Positions 7,204 to 15,597 of a stretch of DNA of 32,815 bases are shown here, one piece after another (position 1 is the stretch's first letter; each line of letters opens with the position of its first letter). Made by a program: the position numbers and the translations under genes. The notes under the pieces were generated by a model. It had not been told where the DNA came from, searched no databases, and worked only from the letters and a program-made list of their open reading frames with translations. The stretch is from positions 1-32,815 of the forward strand of contig NZ_LSJA01000352.1 in the NCBI RefSeq assembly GCF_001556515.1. Reading direction: 5' to 3'. This stretch comes from Caulobacter sp. CCH9-E1. Its GTDB lineage: Bacteria; Pseudomonadota; Alphaproteobacteria; Caulobacterales; Caulobacteraceae.

Positions 7204-8289
7204 ATGTCCGATGGTCTTGAAGGCGTCGTCGCCGCCCACACTGTCCTGTCCGATGTCGATGGCGCGCGGGGGCGCCTGGTGATCCGCGGCTACGCCGTCG
7301 AGGATCTCTCCGGGACCACGCGCTACGAGGACGCCGCCCATCTGCTGTTCGATGGCTTCTTCGAGGACGCGCCCAACGATCTCGCGCCCGCCTTGGGAAA
7401 GGCCCGGGTTCGCGCCTTCGCCGAGGTCGCCGCCCTGGACGAAGGCTTGGCGCGGCGTGATCCGGTCGAGGCCATGCGCGCCCTGCTGGCGCGCCTGCCC
7501 GACGGCGACGACCTCTCGACGGCCCTGCTGCTGATCGCCGCCCCCGCCGTTTTCACCCCCGCCGTGCTGCGTGTCGCGGCCGGCCAGAGCGCCGTCGCGC
7601 CTGATCCGTCCCTGTCCCACGCCGCCGACATCCTGCGCATGACGCGTGGCGCGCCAGCGTCGGACGCCGAGGCCGCAGCCCTGGACGCCTACCTCGTCAC
7701 AGTCTGCGATCACGGCCTGAACGCCTCGACCTTCGCGGCCCGTGTCGTCGCCTCCACACGCGCCGGCCTGACCTCGGCGACGCTGGCGGGGCTCTCGGCG
7801 CTGAAGGGGCCGCTACACGGCGGCGCGCCGGGACCGGTGATCGAGATGCTGGATGCGATCGGCGCGCCGGCCAACGCGCGGCCCTGGCTGGAGAAGGCCC
7901 TGGCGCGCGGCGACCGGCTGATGGGTTTCGGCCACCGCATCTACCGTGTCCGCGACCCGCGCGCCGACGCCCTGAAATCGGCCGTGCGCAAGCTTGCCTC
8001 GGCGTCCAGCGCCCTGCCGGGACGGCTGGCCTTCGCCGAGGCGGTCGAGCAGGCGGCGCTGGAAATCCTGCGCGAGCACAAGCCGGACCGGCCGCTGGAC
8101 ACCAATGTCGAGTTCTACACGGCGTTGCTGCTGGAGGCCCTGGGCCTGCCGCCGGCCAGCTTCACCTGCGTCTTCGCCATGGGCCGCGTCGCCGGCTGGA
8201 TCGCCCACGCGCGCGAACAACTGGCGGGCGGACGCCTGATCCGGCCGCAGTCGGTCTATGTCGGTCCGGAGCCTCGGGTCGCCGCCTGA
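7204..8289 (+). CDS. Citrate/2-methylcitrate synthase family protein
   Basis: A 361-residue citrate synthase-fold enzyme, expected to condense an acyl-CoA with oxaloacetate in the cytoplasm. The start is the ATG at 7204 with an AAAGGAA ribosome-binding site; the longer frame from 7135 covers the operator region and is rejected. Visible landmarks: DHGLNASTFAAR (169-180), KGPLHGGA with His205, MGFGHRIYRVRDPRA with His244 and the substrate-binding Arg, and TNVEFYTALLL with Glu303 where GltA has the catalytic Asp (NVDF). The Asp-to-Glu change is unusual mechanistically, although I believe it recurs in this subgroup. It forms a divergent pair with the helix-turn-helix paralogue and may work with, or be controlled by, it. 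Confidence 0.85.
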   Translation: MSDGLEGVVAAHTVLSDVDGARGRLVIRGYAVEDLSGTTRYEDAAHLLFDGFFEDAPNDLAPALGKARVRAFAEVAALDEGLARRDPVEAMRALLARLPDGDDLSTALLLIAAPAVFTPAVLRVAAGQSAVAPDPSLSHAADILRMTRGAPASDAEAAALDAYLVTVCDHGLNASTFAARVVASTRAGLTSATLAGLSALKGPLHGGAPGPVIEMLDAIGAPANARPWLEKALARGDRLMGFGHRIYRVRDPRADALKSAVRKLASASSALPGRLAFAEAVEQAALEILREHKPDRPLDTNVEFYTALLLEALGLPPASFTCVFAMGRVAGWIAHAREQLAGGRLIRPQSVYVGPEPRVAA

Positions 8290-8345
8290 AGCGTCGCGAG
8301 TCGTTCGCGCTGGGGCTTGGCGGGCCGCCTTGCTAAAAGGCGGCC

Positions 8346-9275
8346 ATGTCGCCCTCCGCCGCCTCGCCCGAAGTCCGCGCCGCCACCCGCCGGGTCGCTC
8401 TGCTGTCCGTGGCGACGGCGACCATCCTGATCGTGGTCAAGGCGATCGCCTGGGCCGCCAGCGGCTCGGTCGCGATCCTGGCCTCGCTGTCGGACTCCGC
8501 GCTCGATCTCGTCGCCTCGCTGATCACCGTCTACGCCGTGCGCTACGCCGCCGAGCCGCCGGACGCCGAGCACCGCTTCGGACACGGCAAGGCCGAGGCC
8601 TTCTCCAGCCTGATGCAAGGCGGGCTGGTCTTCGCCTCGGGCGCGTTGATCGGGCGCGAAGCGATCAACGCCCTGCTGCATCCGCGTCCGGTCGAGCACG
8701 GCCTGGCCGGCGTCTTGGTGATGCTGATCTCGATCGGCCTCACGCTGGCCCTGATCACCGCCCAGACCCGCGTCGTGAAGGCCAGCGGTTCGATCGCCAT
8801 CTCGGGCGACCGCGCCCACTACGCGGCTGACCTGGCGTCGAACGCGGTCGCCCTGGTCGGCGTCGGCGCGGCCGCGTGGCTGGGCTTGCCGTGGCTGGAC
8901 GCCGCCGCCGGTCTGCTGGTGGCGCTATGGCTGATCTGGGGCGCGATCGGCGTGTTCCGCGAGGCCTCGGGTCAGCTGATGGACGAGGAGCTGCCTGAGG
9001 AGGACCGCACGCGGATCGTCCAGCTGGCCACGGTTGACCCGCGCGTTCTGGGCGTCCACCAACTGCGCACCCGCGCTTCGGGGCCTTACGTCCACATGCA
9101 GATGCACGCCGACCTGGCCGCCGATATCTCGCTGGCCGAGGCGCATGCGATCATGGTCGCCGCCGAGAACCGACTGCTCGAGGCCTTCCCTTCGGCCGAC
9201 ATCATCATCCACCCCGACCCGCGCGGCCTCGCCGAAAAGCACGGCGGCGTCTTCGCCGAGAGCGTCGAGGGTTGA
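8346..9275 (+). CDS. fieF: Cation diffusion facilitator, FieF-like Zn/Fe exporter
   Basis: A 309-residue CDF-family proton/metal antiporter of the inner membrane. Six hydrophobic helices occupy about 15-210 and a cytoplasmic ferredoxin-like domain about 215-295 (YVHMQMHADLAADISLAEAH). Metal-site residues match FieF: Asp50 and Asp54 in SLSDSALDLV, the HRFGHGKAE signature (76-84), and His158/Asp162 in DRAHYAADLASN. The ATG at 8346 gives the usual family length. It lies 56 bp after the citrate synthase gene and 31 bp before hldE, so cotranscription with hldE is likely. Whether Zn, Fe or another divalent ion is exported cannot be told. Confidence 0.9.
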   Translation: MSPSAASPEVRAATRRVALLSVATATILIVVKAIAWAASGSVAILASLSDSALDLVASLITVYAVRYAAEPPDAEHRFGHGKAEAFSSLMQGGLVFASGALIGREAINALLHPRPVEHGLAGVLVMLISIGLTLALITAQTRVVKASGSIAISGDRAHYAADLASNAVALVGVGAAAWLGLPWLDAAAGLLVALWLIWGAIGVFREASGQLMDEELPEEDRTRIVQLATVDPRVLGVHQLRTRASGPYVHMQMHADLAADISLAEAHAIMVAAENRLLEAFPSADIIIHPDPRGLAEKHGGVFAESVEG

Positions 9276-9306
9276 GTTTTCGGGGCGGAGCGGTACGGAA
9301 CTCCGC

Positions 9307-10764
9307 ATGAACGACACCCTCGCCCACCTGCCCCGCGCCTTCGCCGGCAAGACCGTGCTGGTCCTCGGCGACGTGATGCTGGATCGCTTCGTCTATGGCG
9401 CGGTCGACCGCATCTCGCCCGAGGCGCCGGTCCCGGTGATCGCGGTCGAAAAGGAAACCGCTATGCTGGGCGGGGCGGGCAATGTCGCGCGCAACGTGGC
9501 CGCCCTCGGCGCCAAGGCGGTTCTGGTCGGCTTGGTCGGCCAGGATGACGCCGGCGCGGCCCTGCGCGGCATGATCGACGCCGAGGCGGGCCTCGAGGCT
9601 GAGCTGATCGCCGACGCCAGCCGCCGTACGACCGAGAAGGTTCGCTACATCTCCGGATCCCATCAGATGCTGCGCGTGGATCGCGAGGACCGTGCGCCGG
9701 GGGATGGCGCGGTGCTGCTGGCGGCCTTCAAGGCCCGGCTGGCGACCGCGGACGTCGTGGTGCTCTCCGACTACGCCAAGGGCGTGCTGACCGACGCGGT
9801 GGTGCGCGAGGCGATCGCGGCCGCCCGCGCCGCCGGCAAGCCGGTCATCGTCGACCCCAAGAGCCGCGACTTCGCCCGCTACGACGGCGCGACCCTGATC
9901 AAGCCCAATCGCAAGGAGGCCGCCGAGGCCACCGGGATTGTCGACAACAGCGACGAGGCCTCCGAGGAGGCCGGCGCGGCGATCCTCGCCATGGCTCCGG
10001 CGCTGGAGGCCGCTCTCATCACCCGCGGTGGCGCGGGCATGACCCTTTCCGTGCGGGGCGAGGCGCCTGTCCATCTTCCGGCGACGGCCGTGGAGGTCTT
10101 CGACGTCTCCGGAGCGGGCGACACCGTGGCTGCTACGCTCGCCCTGGCCGTGGCGGCCGGCGCCAGCCTGGCCGAGGCCGCGCACCTGGCCAACCTGGCC
10201 GGCGGTCTGGTGGTCGCCAAGCTCGGCACCGACGTTGTCACCGCCGCCGAACTGACGGCGCGGGCGGGCTCGCAGCAGGGCGAACCAGGCGAGATCAAGA
10301 TCGCCGACCTCGCCCAGGCCCGAGAAATTGTCGAGGGCTGGCGGGCGCGCGGCCTGAAGGTCGGCTTCACCAACGGCTGCTTCGATCTGCTGCACCCTGG
10401 CCACGTCTCGCTGCTGTCCCAGGCCAAGGCGGCTTGCGACCGGCTGATCGTCGGCCTCAACACCGACGCCTCGGTCTCTAAGCTCAAAGGCCCGACTCGC
10501 CCGGTCCAGAAGGAGCAGGGCCGCGCGACGGTGCTGGCCTCGCTATCGTCGGTCGATCTCGTCGTGCTGTTCGACGAGGACACCCCGCTGGCGCTGATCA
10601 AGGCGTTCAAGCCGGATGTTCTGGTCAAGGGCGCGGACTATACCGTCGAGACCGTGGTCGGCTCGGACGTCGTGCTGGGCTATGGCGGCAAGGTTCTGCT
10701 CGCCGACCTAAAGCAAGGCCAGAGCACAACGGCCCTGATCGGCCGCATGAACGCGAAAGCTTGA
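9307..10764 (+). CDS. hldE: Bifunctional heptose 7-phosphate kinase / heptose 1-phosphate adenylyltransferase
   Basis: A 485-residue two-domain enzyme of ADP-heptose synthesis for lipopolysaccharide core. Residues ~15-315 are a PfkB/ribokinase-type kinase (VLGDVMLDRFVYG, GGAGNVARNVAALG, and DVSGAGDTVAATLAL with the catalytic Asp of the GAGD motif). Residues ~345-485 are a cytidylyltransferase-like domain with GFTNGCFDLLHPGHVSLL, whose HxGH motif binds the nucleotide. Both active sites look intact and length matches HldE/RfaE. It follows the exporter gene by 31 bp. With galU and the rhamnose genes downstream it supports an envelope-polysaccharide theme. Confidence 0.95.
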   Translation: MNDTLAHLPRAFAGKTVLVLGDVMLDRFVYGAVDRISPEAPVPVIAVEKETAMLGGAGNVARNVAALGAKAVLVGLVGQDDAGAALRGMIDAEAGLEAELIADASRRTTEKVRYISGSHQMLRVDREDRAPGDGAVLLAAFKARLATADVVVLSDYAKGVLTDAVVREAIAAARAAGKPVIVDPKSRDFARYDGATLIKPNRKEAAEATGIVDNSDEASEEAGAAILAMAPALEAALITRGGAGMTLSVRGEAPVHLPATAVEVFDVSGAGDTVAATLALAVAAGASLAEAAHLANLAGGLVVAKLGTDVVTAAELTARAGSQQGEPGEIKIADLAQAREIVEGWRARGLKVGFTNGCFDLLHPGHVSLLSQAKAACDRLIVGLNTDASVSKLKGPTRPVQKEQGRATVLASLSSVDLVVLFDEDTPLALIKAFKPDVLVKGADYTVETVVGSDVVLGYGGKVLLADLKQGQSTTALIGRMNAKA

Positions 10765-10837
10765 TCGAAACCGCCGCGCAAAAGTCTGGTTTTCCTGAGT
10801 AATCGCGGTTCAGCAATCTCTTGTTAAGCAAAACGGC

Positions 10838-10855
10838 GCATCGCTCTTTCGATGC
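10838..10855 (+). promoter_or_regulatory. Small hairpin upstream of fzlA
   Basis: GCATCG (10838-10843) and CGATGC (10850-10855) form a perfect 6-bp stem with a 6-nt loop, 20 bp before the fzlA start and 73 bp after the hldE stop. The 111-bp gap is more AT-rich than its flanks and includes GTTAAG, which resembles a CtrA half-site, but a full TTAA-N7-TTAA is not seen. It may be an hldE terminator or an element of the fzlA leader. Confidence 0.3.
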
Positions 10856-10875
10856 AGCCTGAGCGCACCTAAGGC

Positions 10876-11562
10876 ATGAGCGTCGAACGCACCCTTCACC
10901 ATTTCCCCCTGGATCCCGCCTCGCGACAGGTGCGTCTGGCGCTGGGCGAGAAGCGTCTGCCGTTCGTTGAGGTCCAGGTCCGCTACTGGGAAATGCCGCC
11001 CGAGTTCTCGGCGCTCAACCCGTCGGGCCTGCCGCCGGTGCTGGTCGAGACGCGCAACCAGCGCACCGTGACCGCCTGCGAGACCCGCGCCATCCTCGAG
11101 CACATCGAGGAGACCGAGCCGGAGCCGCCGCTGCTGGGCCGCGATCCGGCCGAGCGGGCCGAGGCGCGCCGACTCCTGCAGTGGTTCGACCGTAAGTTCG
11201 ACAACGAGGTCAACGGCTTCCTGCTGCACGAGAAGATGGAGAAGCGCCTGCTGCGGATGGGCGCGCCGGACCTGGCCGCGCTGCGCCAGGGCCGCGAGGC
11301 GCTGCGCATGCATTTGGGCTACATCGAAAGCCTGCTGCAGACTCGCGACTGGCTGGCCGGTCGCCGGATGAGCCTGGCCGACTTCGCCGCCGCCGCGCAC
11401 CTGTCGGTCATCGACTATTTCGGCGACGTGCCGTGGAAGGACTTCCAGGCGGCCAAGACCTGGTACATGAAGCTGAAGTCGAGGCCGGCCTTCCGGCCCA
11501 TCCTGGCCGATCGCTGGCCCGGCCTCGCGCCGGCCGCGCATTATGACGACCTCGACTTCTGA
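10876..11562 (+). CDS. fzlA: Glutathione S-transferase-like protein, probable FtsZ-binding FzlA
   Basis: A 228-residue GST-fold protein: thioredoxin-like N-terminal domain (about 5-80, with PASRQVRLALGEKRLPF and LNPSGLPPVL) and all-helical C-terminal domain (about 90-215). The overall sequence and the acidic-aromatic C terminus (YDDLDF) look like Caulobacter FzlA, a catalytically inert GST homologue that binds FtsZ, curves its filaments and is needed for division. The symbol rests on recognising the sequence and the Caulobacter setting, not on a database match; a generic GST remains the alternative. Its last 20 bp overlap the start of queG, so the two are translationally linked. Confidence 0.75.
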   Translation: MSVERTLHHFPLDPASRQVRLALGEKRLPFVEVQVRYWEMPPEFSALNPSGLPPVLVETRNQRTVTACETRAILEHIEETEPEPPLLGRDPAERAEARRLLQWFDRKFDNEVNGFLLHEKMEKRLLRMGAPDLAALRQGREALRMHLGYIESLLQTRDWLAGRRMSLADFAAAAHLSVIDYFGDVPWKDFQAAKTWYMKLKSRPAFRPILADRWPGLAPAAHYDDLDF

Positions 11563-12691
11563 GCTGACTTCCGAAGCGATCAAGGACGAGATCCGCGCCG
11601 AGGCCCTCGCGCTGGGATTCTCGACCTGCGGCTTCGCCGACGCGGCGGCGGCCTGGCCAAACGGCGAGTGGCTGCGCGAATTCGTCGAGGCCGACCGTCA
11701 CGGCGCCATGGGCTGGATGGAGGAGACGCTGGACCGTCGCTCCCATCCTACGGCCATGTGGACCGAGGCCAGGTCGGCGGTGGTGCTGGGGGTGAACTAC
11801 GGTCCCGACATCGATCCGCTGGAGCAGCTGGCGCGGGCCGACCGCGCGGCGATCTCGGTCTACGCCCAGGGCGACGACTATCACGACGTCATCAAGAAGC
11901 GCCTGAAGGTGCTGGCCGGCTGGATGCACCGGCGGTTCGGCCAGGACGTGAAGGTCTTCGTCGACACCGCGCCCCTGATGGAAAAGCCCCTGGCCCAGAG
12001 GGCGGGTCTCGGCTGGCAGGGCAAGCACACCAACCTCGTGTCCCGCGAGTTCGGCTCGTGGCTGTTTCTGGGCAGCGTGCTGACGACTCTGGACCTGCCG
12101 CCAGACGCACCCGAGACGGATCACTGCGGCCGATGCAGCGCTTGCCTCGACATCTGCCCGACCAAGGCGTTCCCCGCGCCGCGTCAGCTGGATGCGCGGC
12201 GGTGCATCTCCTATCTGACCATCGAGCTCGCCGGCCCCATTCCAGCGGAGTTCCGGCCCGCCCTGGGTAACCGCATCTATGGCTGCGACGACTGCCTGGC
12301 GGTCTGCCCGTGGAACAAGTTCGCTTCGTTGTCGAATGAGGCGAAGCTCCAGGCGCGCGAAGCGCTGCGGCAGCCGTCGCTGGCCGAGCTCGCCGCGTTG
12401 GATGACGCCGAATTCCGGGCCCTGTTCTCGAAGAACCCGATCAAGCGGATCGGACGCGACCGCTTCGTGCGCAATGTGCTCTATGCGATCGGCAACAGCG
12501 GCGACGCCGGCTTGATGGCGGTGGTCGAGCCGCTGCTGATCGATCCCGCCCCAGTCGTGCGCGGCGCGGCGGTCTGGGCCGCGCGCCGGCTCTTGGGAGA
12601 CGCGGCGGCGGCGCTACGAAACGCCGAAGTTGATCCGGAGGTTCTGGCCGAGTGGGCAATCCTCCCCCCAGCGGGGGAGGTGTCGCCTTAG
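11543..12691 (+). CDS. queG: Epoxyqueuosine reductase
   Basis: A 382-residue cobalamin- and Fe-S-dependent enzyme that makes queuosine from epoxyqueuosine in tRNA. Cysteine clusters for two [4Fe-4S] centres are clear: CGRCSACLDICPTKAF (about 195-210) and CDDCLAVCPWNKFA (about 247-260). Upstream, KPLAQRAGLGWQGKHTNL is family-typical, and a HEAT-like region (about 325-365) ends the fold. The gene starts inside the end of fzlA (20-bp overlap). The last ten or so residues (ILPPAGEVSP) are encoded by the palindromic repeat that begins at 12658, so the native C terminus has probably been replaced or extended by repeat insertion. Confidence 0.93.
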   Translation: MTTSTSELTSEAIKDEIRAEALALGFSTCGFADAAAAWPNGEWLREFVEADRHGAMGWMEETLDRRSHPTAMWTEARSAVVLGVNYGPDIDPLEQLARADRAAISVYAQGDDYHDVIKKRLKVLAGWMHRRFGQDVKVFVDTAPLMEKPLAQRAGLGWQGKHTNLVSREFGSWLFLGSVLTTLDLPPDAPETDHCGRCSACLDICPTKAFPAPRQLDARRCISYLTIELAGPIPAEFRPALGNRIYGCDDCLAVCPWNKFASLSNEAKLQAREALRQPSLAELAALDDAEFRALFSKNPIKRIGRDRFVRNVLYAIGNSGDAGLMAVVEPLLIDPAPVVRGAAVWAARRLLGDAAAALRNAEVDPEVLAEWAILPPAGEVSP

Positions 12692-12770
12692 GCGACGGAG
12701 GGGGAAGAAACCGGATAACCCGGACTTCCCCCTCCGGCCTTCGGCCGCCTCCCCCGCTGGGGGGAGGATT
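12658..12770. repeat. Large composite palindromic repeat (REP-like, terminator-capable)
   Basis: A 113-bp element bounded by perfect 23-bp inverted arms (12658-12680 and 12748-12770; the arm includes CCTCCCCCCAGCGGGGGAGG). Inside are nested palindromes: GTCGCC-TTA-GGCGAC (12682-12696), GGAGGGGGAAG pairing with CTTCCCCCTCC (about 12697-12735), and CGGCCTTCGGCCG. It lies between convergent queG and galU and could terminate both. The modular structure suggests a dispersed mobile repeat; copy number cannot be judged from one window. Confidence 0.85.
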
Positions 12771-12775
12771 TATTC

Positions 12776-13651
12776 TTAAGCCTTCAGGGCCGCTTCCACC
12801 GCCGTGCGCGCGGCGGCGCCGAGATCGGCGCGCTTGAGGGCCAGGGCGACATTGGCGCGCAGCAGGCCAATCTTGTCGCCGCAGTCGTGGGTCACGCCGT
12901 CGTAGACGTAGGCGTGGAAGGGCTGTTGCTGCATCAGCTTGGCCATCGAGTCCGTCAGCTGGATCTCGTTGCCCGCGCCCTTCTCCTGGCTGGCCAGCAG
13001 GCCGAAGATCTCGGGCTGCAGGATGTAGCGGCCGGCGATCGACCAGTTCGAGGGCGCCGTGCCTTGCGGGGGCTTCTCGACCATGCCGGTCATGGTGGCG
13101 ACGCGGCCGTCGACCTTGCCTGGCGCGACGATGCCGTACTTGTGGGTCTCGCTGGCGGGGACTTCCTCGACGCCGATGACATTGCCGCCGCCGACCTTGT
13201 TGTAGATCTCGATCAGCTGGCTCAGGGCCGAGGGCTCGGCGTCGACGATCACGTCGGGCAGCATGACCGCGAAGGGCTCGTCGCCGATGATGTCGCGGGC
13301 GCACCAGACGGCGTGGCCTAGGCCCAGCGGGGCCATCTGGCGCACGAAGCTCATCTCGCCCGGCTTGGGCAGCTCGGCGCGCAGTTGGTTGAGGATGTCG
13401 GTCTTGCCCTTGGCCTCAAGCTGGGCTTCGAGCTCGATCTGGTGGTCGAAATAGTCCTCGATCGCGCCCTTGGAGCGGCCGGTGACGAAGACGAAGTGCT
13501 CGATGCCGGCCTTGCGACCTTCCTCGACGATGTAGGACAGGATCGGCCGGTCGACGACGTTCAGAAGCTCCTTCGGCGTGGTCTTGGTGCCGGGGAGGAC
13601 GCGGGTGCCCAGGCCGGCGACGGGAAGGACGGCTTTACGAACGGGTTTCAT
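12776..13651 (-). CDS. galU: UTP-glucose-1-phosphate uridylyltransferase
   Basis: A 291-residue nucleotidyltransferase making UDP-glucose from UTP and glucose-1-phosphate, for envelope and exopolysaccharide synthesis. The N-terminal KAVLPVAGLGTRVLPGTKTT (about 6-25) is the nucleotide-binding signature, PKELLNVVDRP follows, FAVMLPDVIVD carries the metal-binding Asp, and VEKPPQGTAPSNWSIAGRY plus KGAGNEIQLTDSMA complete the GalU pattern. Length is typical. It faces queG across the palindromic repeat and is divergent from the FKBP lipoprotein gene (152-bp gap). Confidence 0.95.
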   Translation of the reverse strand: MKPVRKAVLPVAGLGTRVLPGTKTTPKELLNVVDRPILSYIVEEGRKAGIEHFVFVTGRSKGAIEDYFDHQIELEAQLEAKGKTDILNQLRAELPKPGEMSFVRQMAPLGLGHAVWCARDIIGDEPFAVMLPDVIVDAEPSALSQLIEIYNKVGGGNVIGVEEVPASETHKYGIVAPGKVDGRVATMTGMVEKPPQGTAPSNWSIAGRYILQPEIFGLLASQEKGAGNEIQLTDSMAKLMQQQPFHAYVYDGVTHDCGDKIGLLRANVALALKRADLGAAARTAVEAALKA

Positions 13652-13803
13652 GAGCGGCTCGTCTAGTGTTGGGACGCCGTTTCTAGAAAAGCTGGCGACC
13701 GAAAGCCACCACTGTTCCGTGAAATCGTTGGCATATTGGGTTGGAGGTGGAATACCGCGCTGTCCGTGCTAGCTGGACGGCCAGCTTCGCCTGAGGTTTT
13801 CCC

Positions 13804-14301
13804 ATGATCCGTCGCGCCCTTCTCGTAACCCTTGCCGTCGCCGGCCTGACCCTGGCCGCTTGCGGACCCAGCAAGCAGGCGCAGGAGAACCTCGCCGCCG
13901 CCGACGCCTTCATGGCCAAGAACGCCAAGGAGCCGGGCGTTGTCACGCTGCCCCAAGGCCTGCAGTACAAGGTCGTGCGCGAAGGTCCCCAAGGCGGCAT
14001 GCATCCCACGACCGCCGACGAAGTGAAGGTCCACTATGAAGGGAAGCTGCTGGACGGCACGGTGTTCGACTCAAGCTACGAGCGCGGCGTGCCGGCGGTG
14101 TTCCCGCTGGACGGCCTGGTGCCGGCCTGGGTCATCGCCCTCCAGCGCATGAAGGCTGGCGACGAGTGGATCCTCTATGTGCCGCCGGCGCTCGGCTACG
14201 GCGCTCAGGACAAGGGCCCGATCCCCGGCAACAGCGTGATGATCTTCCGGATCGAGCTCTTGGACGTGAACCGGATCGGTCCCGGCAAGCCTAAGGAATA
14301 A
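13804..14301 (+). CDS. FKBP-type peptidyl-prolyl isomerase lipoprotein
   Basis: A 165-residue protein with a lipoprotein signal (MIRRALLVTLAVAGLTLAAC; lipobox LAAC, Cys20 lipidated), so it should be anchored in the periplasm. The mature part carries an FKBP domain (about 55-155): VHYEGKLLDGTVFDSSYERG, FPLDGLVPAWVIALQRMKAG and VPPALGYG are standard FKBP segments forming the prolyl-isomerase pocket. It resembles FkpA/Mip-type folding helpers without their long dimerisation helices. It converges with the threonine ammonia-lyase gene, leaving a 3-bp gap. Confidence 0.92.
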   Translation: MIRRALLVTLAVAGLTLAACGPSKQAQENLAAADAFMAKNAKEPGVVTLPQGLQYKVVREGPQGGMHPTTADEVKVHYEGKLLDGTVFDSSYERGVPAVFPLDGLVPAWVIALQRMKAGDEWILYVPPALGYGAQDKGPIPGNSVMIFRIELLDVNRIGPGKPKE

Positions 14302-14304
14302 GGC

Positions 14305-15507
14305 TTAGACGGCGCGGGGCGGGTAACCGCTCTCGCGCAGGGCGTCCATGACCTCCTGGGTGTGCTGGGCGTCGCGGGTCTCGATCGTGATGTCGAACTC
14401 CGCGCCCTTGGCCGGGACGTCCAGCGCCAGGCGGTTGTGGTTCACCTCGATGATGTTGGCGCCCATCGCGCCGATCACGCTGGCGACCGTCGACAGCAGG
14501 CCGGGGCGGTCGTCGCCGATGATCCGCAGGGAGGCCAAGCGCTGGGCGCGCACCAGTTCGCGGGTCAGCACCGAGGCCAGCAGACGGGTGTCGATATTGC
14601 CGCCGCACAGGATCAGACCGCACTTCTTGCCCCGGAACCGTTCCGGATAGGCCAGCAGGGCCGCCAGAGAGGCCGCGCCCGCGCCCTCGGCGATGGTCTT
14701 TTCGACGTTGCAGTACAGCGAGACGGCCTGCTCCAGGTGCGGCTCCTCCAGGAGCAGCACGTCGTCGATCAGCGGGCGCACGACGCCATAGGTCAGGTCG
14801 CCGACCTGCTTGACGGCCACGCCCTCGGCGATGGTCTGGCCGCCGCAGTGGGCCGCGACGCCGCGCATGCGGGCGGTGAAGGACGGATACATGGCCGGCT
14901 CGCAGCCGATGACGCGGATATCGGGCTTAAGCGCCTTGGCCGCCGTGGCGACGCCGCTGATCAGACCGCCGCCGCCGATCGGCACCGGCAGGACTTCCAG
15001 GTCCGGCGCGTCCTCCAGCATCTCCAGGGCGATCGTGCCCTGGCCGGCCATGATGTCGTAGTCGTCGAACGGGTGGACGAAGGTCAGGCCCTGCTCCGCG
15101 CACAGCTTGCGCGCATGGGCGTTGGCGTCGTCATAGGTTTCGCCCTCGATGACCACCGTCGCGCCGAAGTCGCGGGTGTGCTGGACCTTCACGAAGGGCG
15201 TGGTCTTGGGCATGACGATGGTCACCGGCACGCCGAGGCGCGCGCCGTGATAGGCCAGGCCCTGCGCGTGATTGCCGGCGCTGGCGGCGATGACGCCTTT
15301 GGACTTTTCGGCCTCCGACAGCAGCATCAGCTTGTTCAGCGCGCCGCGCTCCTTGTAGGCGGCGGTGAACTGCAGGTTCTCGAACTTCACCCACACCTCG
15401 GCGCCGGTGATCTTCGACAGGGTCTTGGAGTGGCGGCACGGGGTGCGCTCGATCTGACCCTTCAGGCGGCCGGCGGCGGCTTGGATGGCGGCGAGGTCGA
15501 GGGTCAT
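14305..15507 (-). CDS. ilvA: Threonine ammonia-lyase with C-terminal ACT domain
   Basis: A 400-residue PLP enzyme deaminating threonine to 2-oxobutanoate, the entry step to isoleucine. Lys52 in FTAAYKERGA is the PLP lysine, SAGNHAQG (76-83) binds the substrate carboxylate, and PIGGGGLISG (177-185) is the phosphate-binding loop. Residues ~325-400 are an ACT domain (SLRIIGDDRPGLLSTVASVI), suggesting allosteric control by an amino acid. The single short ACT domain resembles the TdcB/catabolic-like form common in alphaproteobacteria rather than the long E. coli IlvA. It is alone on its strand, 90 bp after the alpha/beta hydrolase. Confidence 0.9.
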   Translation of the reverse strand: MTLDLAAIQAAAGRLKGQIERTPCRHSKTLSKITGAEVWVKFENLQFTAAYKERGALNKLMLLSEAEKSKGVIAASAGNHAQGLAYHGARLGVPVTIVMPKTTPFVKVQHTRDFGATVVIEGETYDDANAHARKLCAEQGLTFVHPFDDYDIMAGQGTIALEMLEDAPDLEVLPVPIGGGGLISGVATAAKALKPDIRVIGCEPAMYPSFTARMRGVAAHCGGQTIAEGVAVKQVGDLTYGVVRPLIDDVLLLEEPHLEQAVSLYCNVEKTIAEGAGAASLAALLAYPERFRGKKCGLILCGGNIDTRLLASVLTRELVRAQRLASLRIIGDDRPGLLSTVASVIGAMGANIIEVNHNRLALDVPAKGAEFDITIETRDAQHTQEVMDALRESGYPPRAV

Positions 15508-15597
15508 CGGTTCAGCACTCTGTCGCGGCGAAGAACGGGCCGTGGCCGGGCTCTAACACGGCCAAGCCGCCAAACACACCCCCTTGGGCCCACCCCT

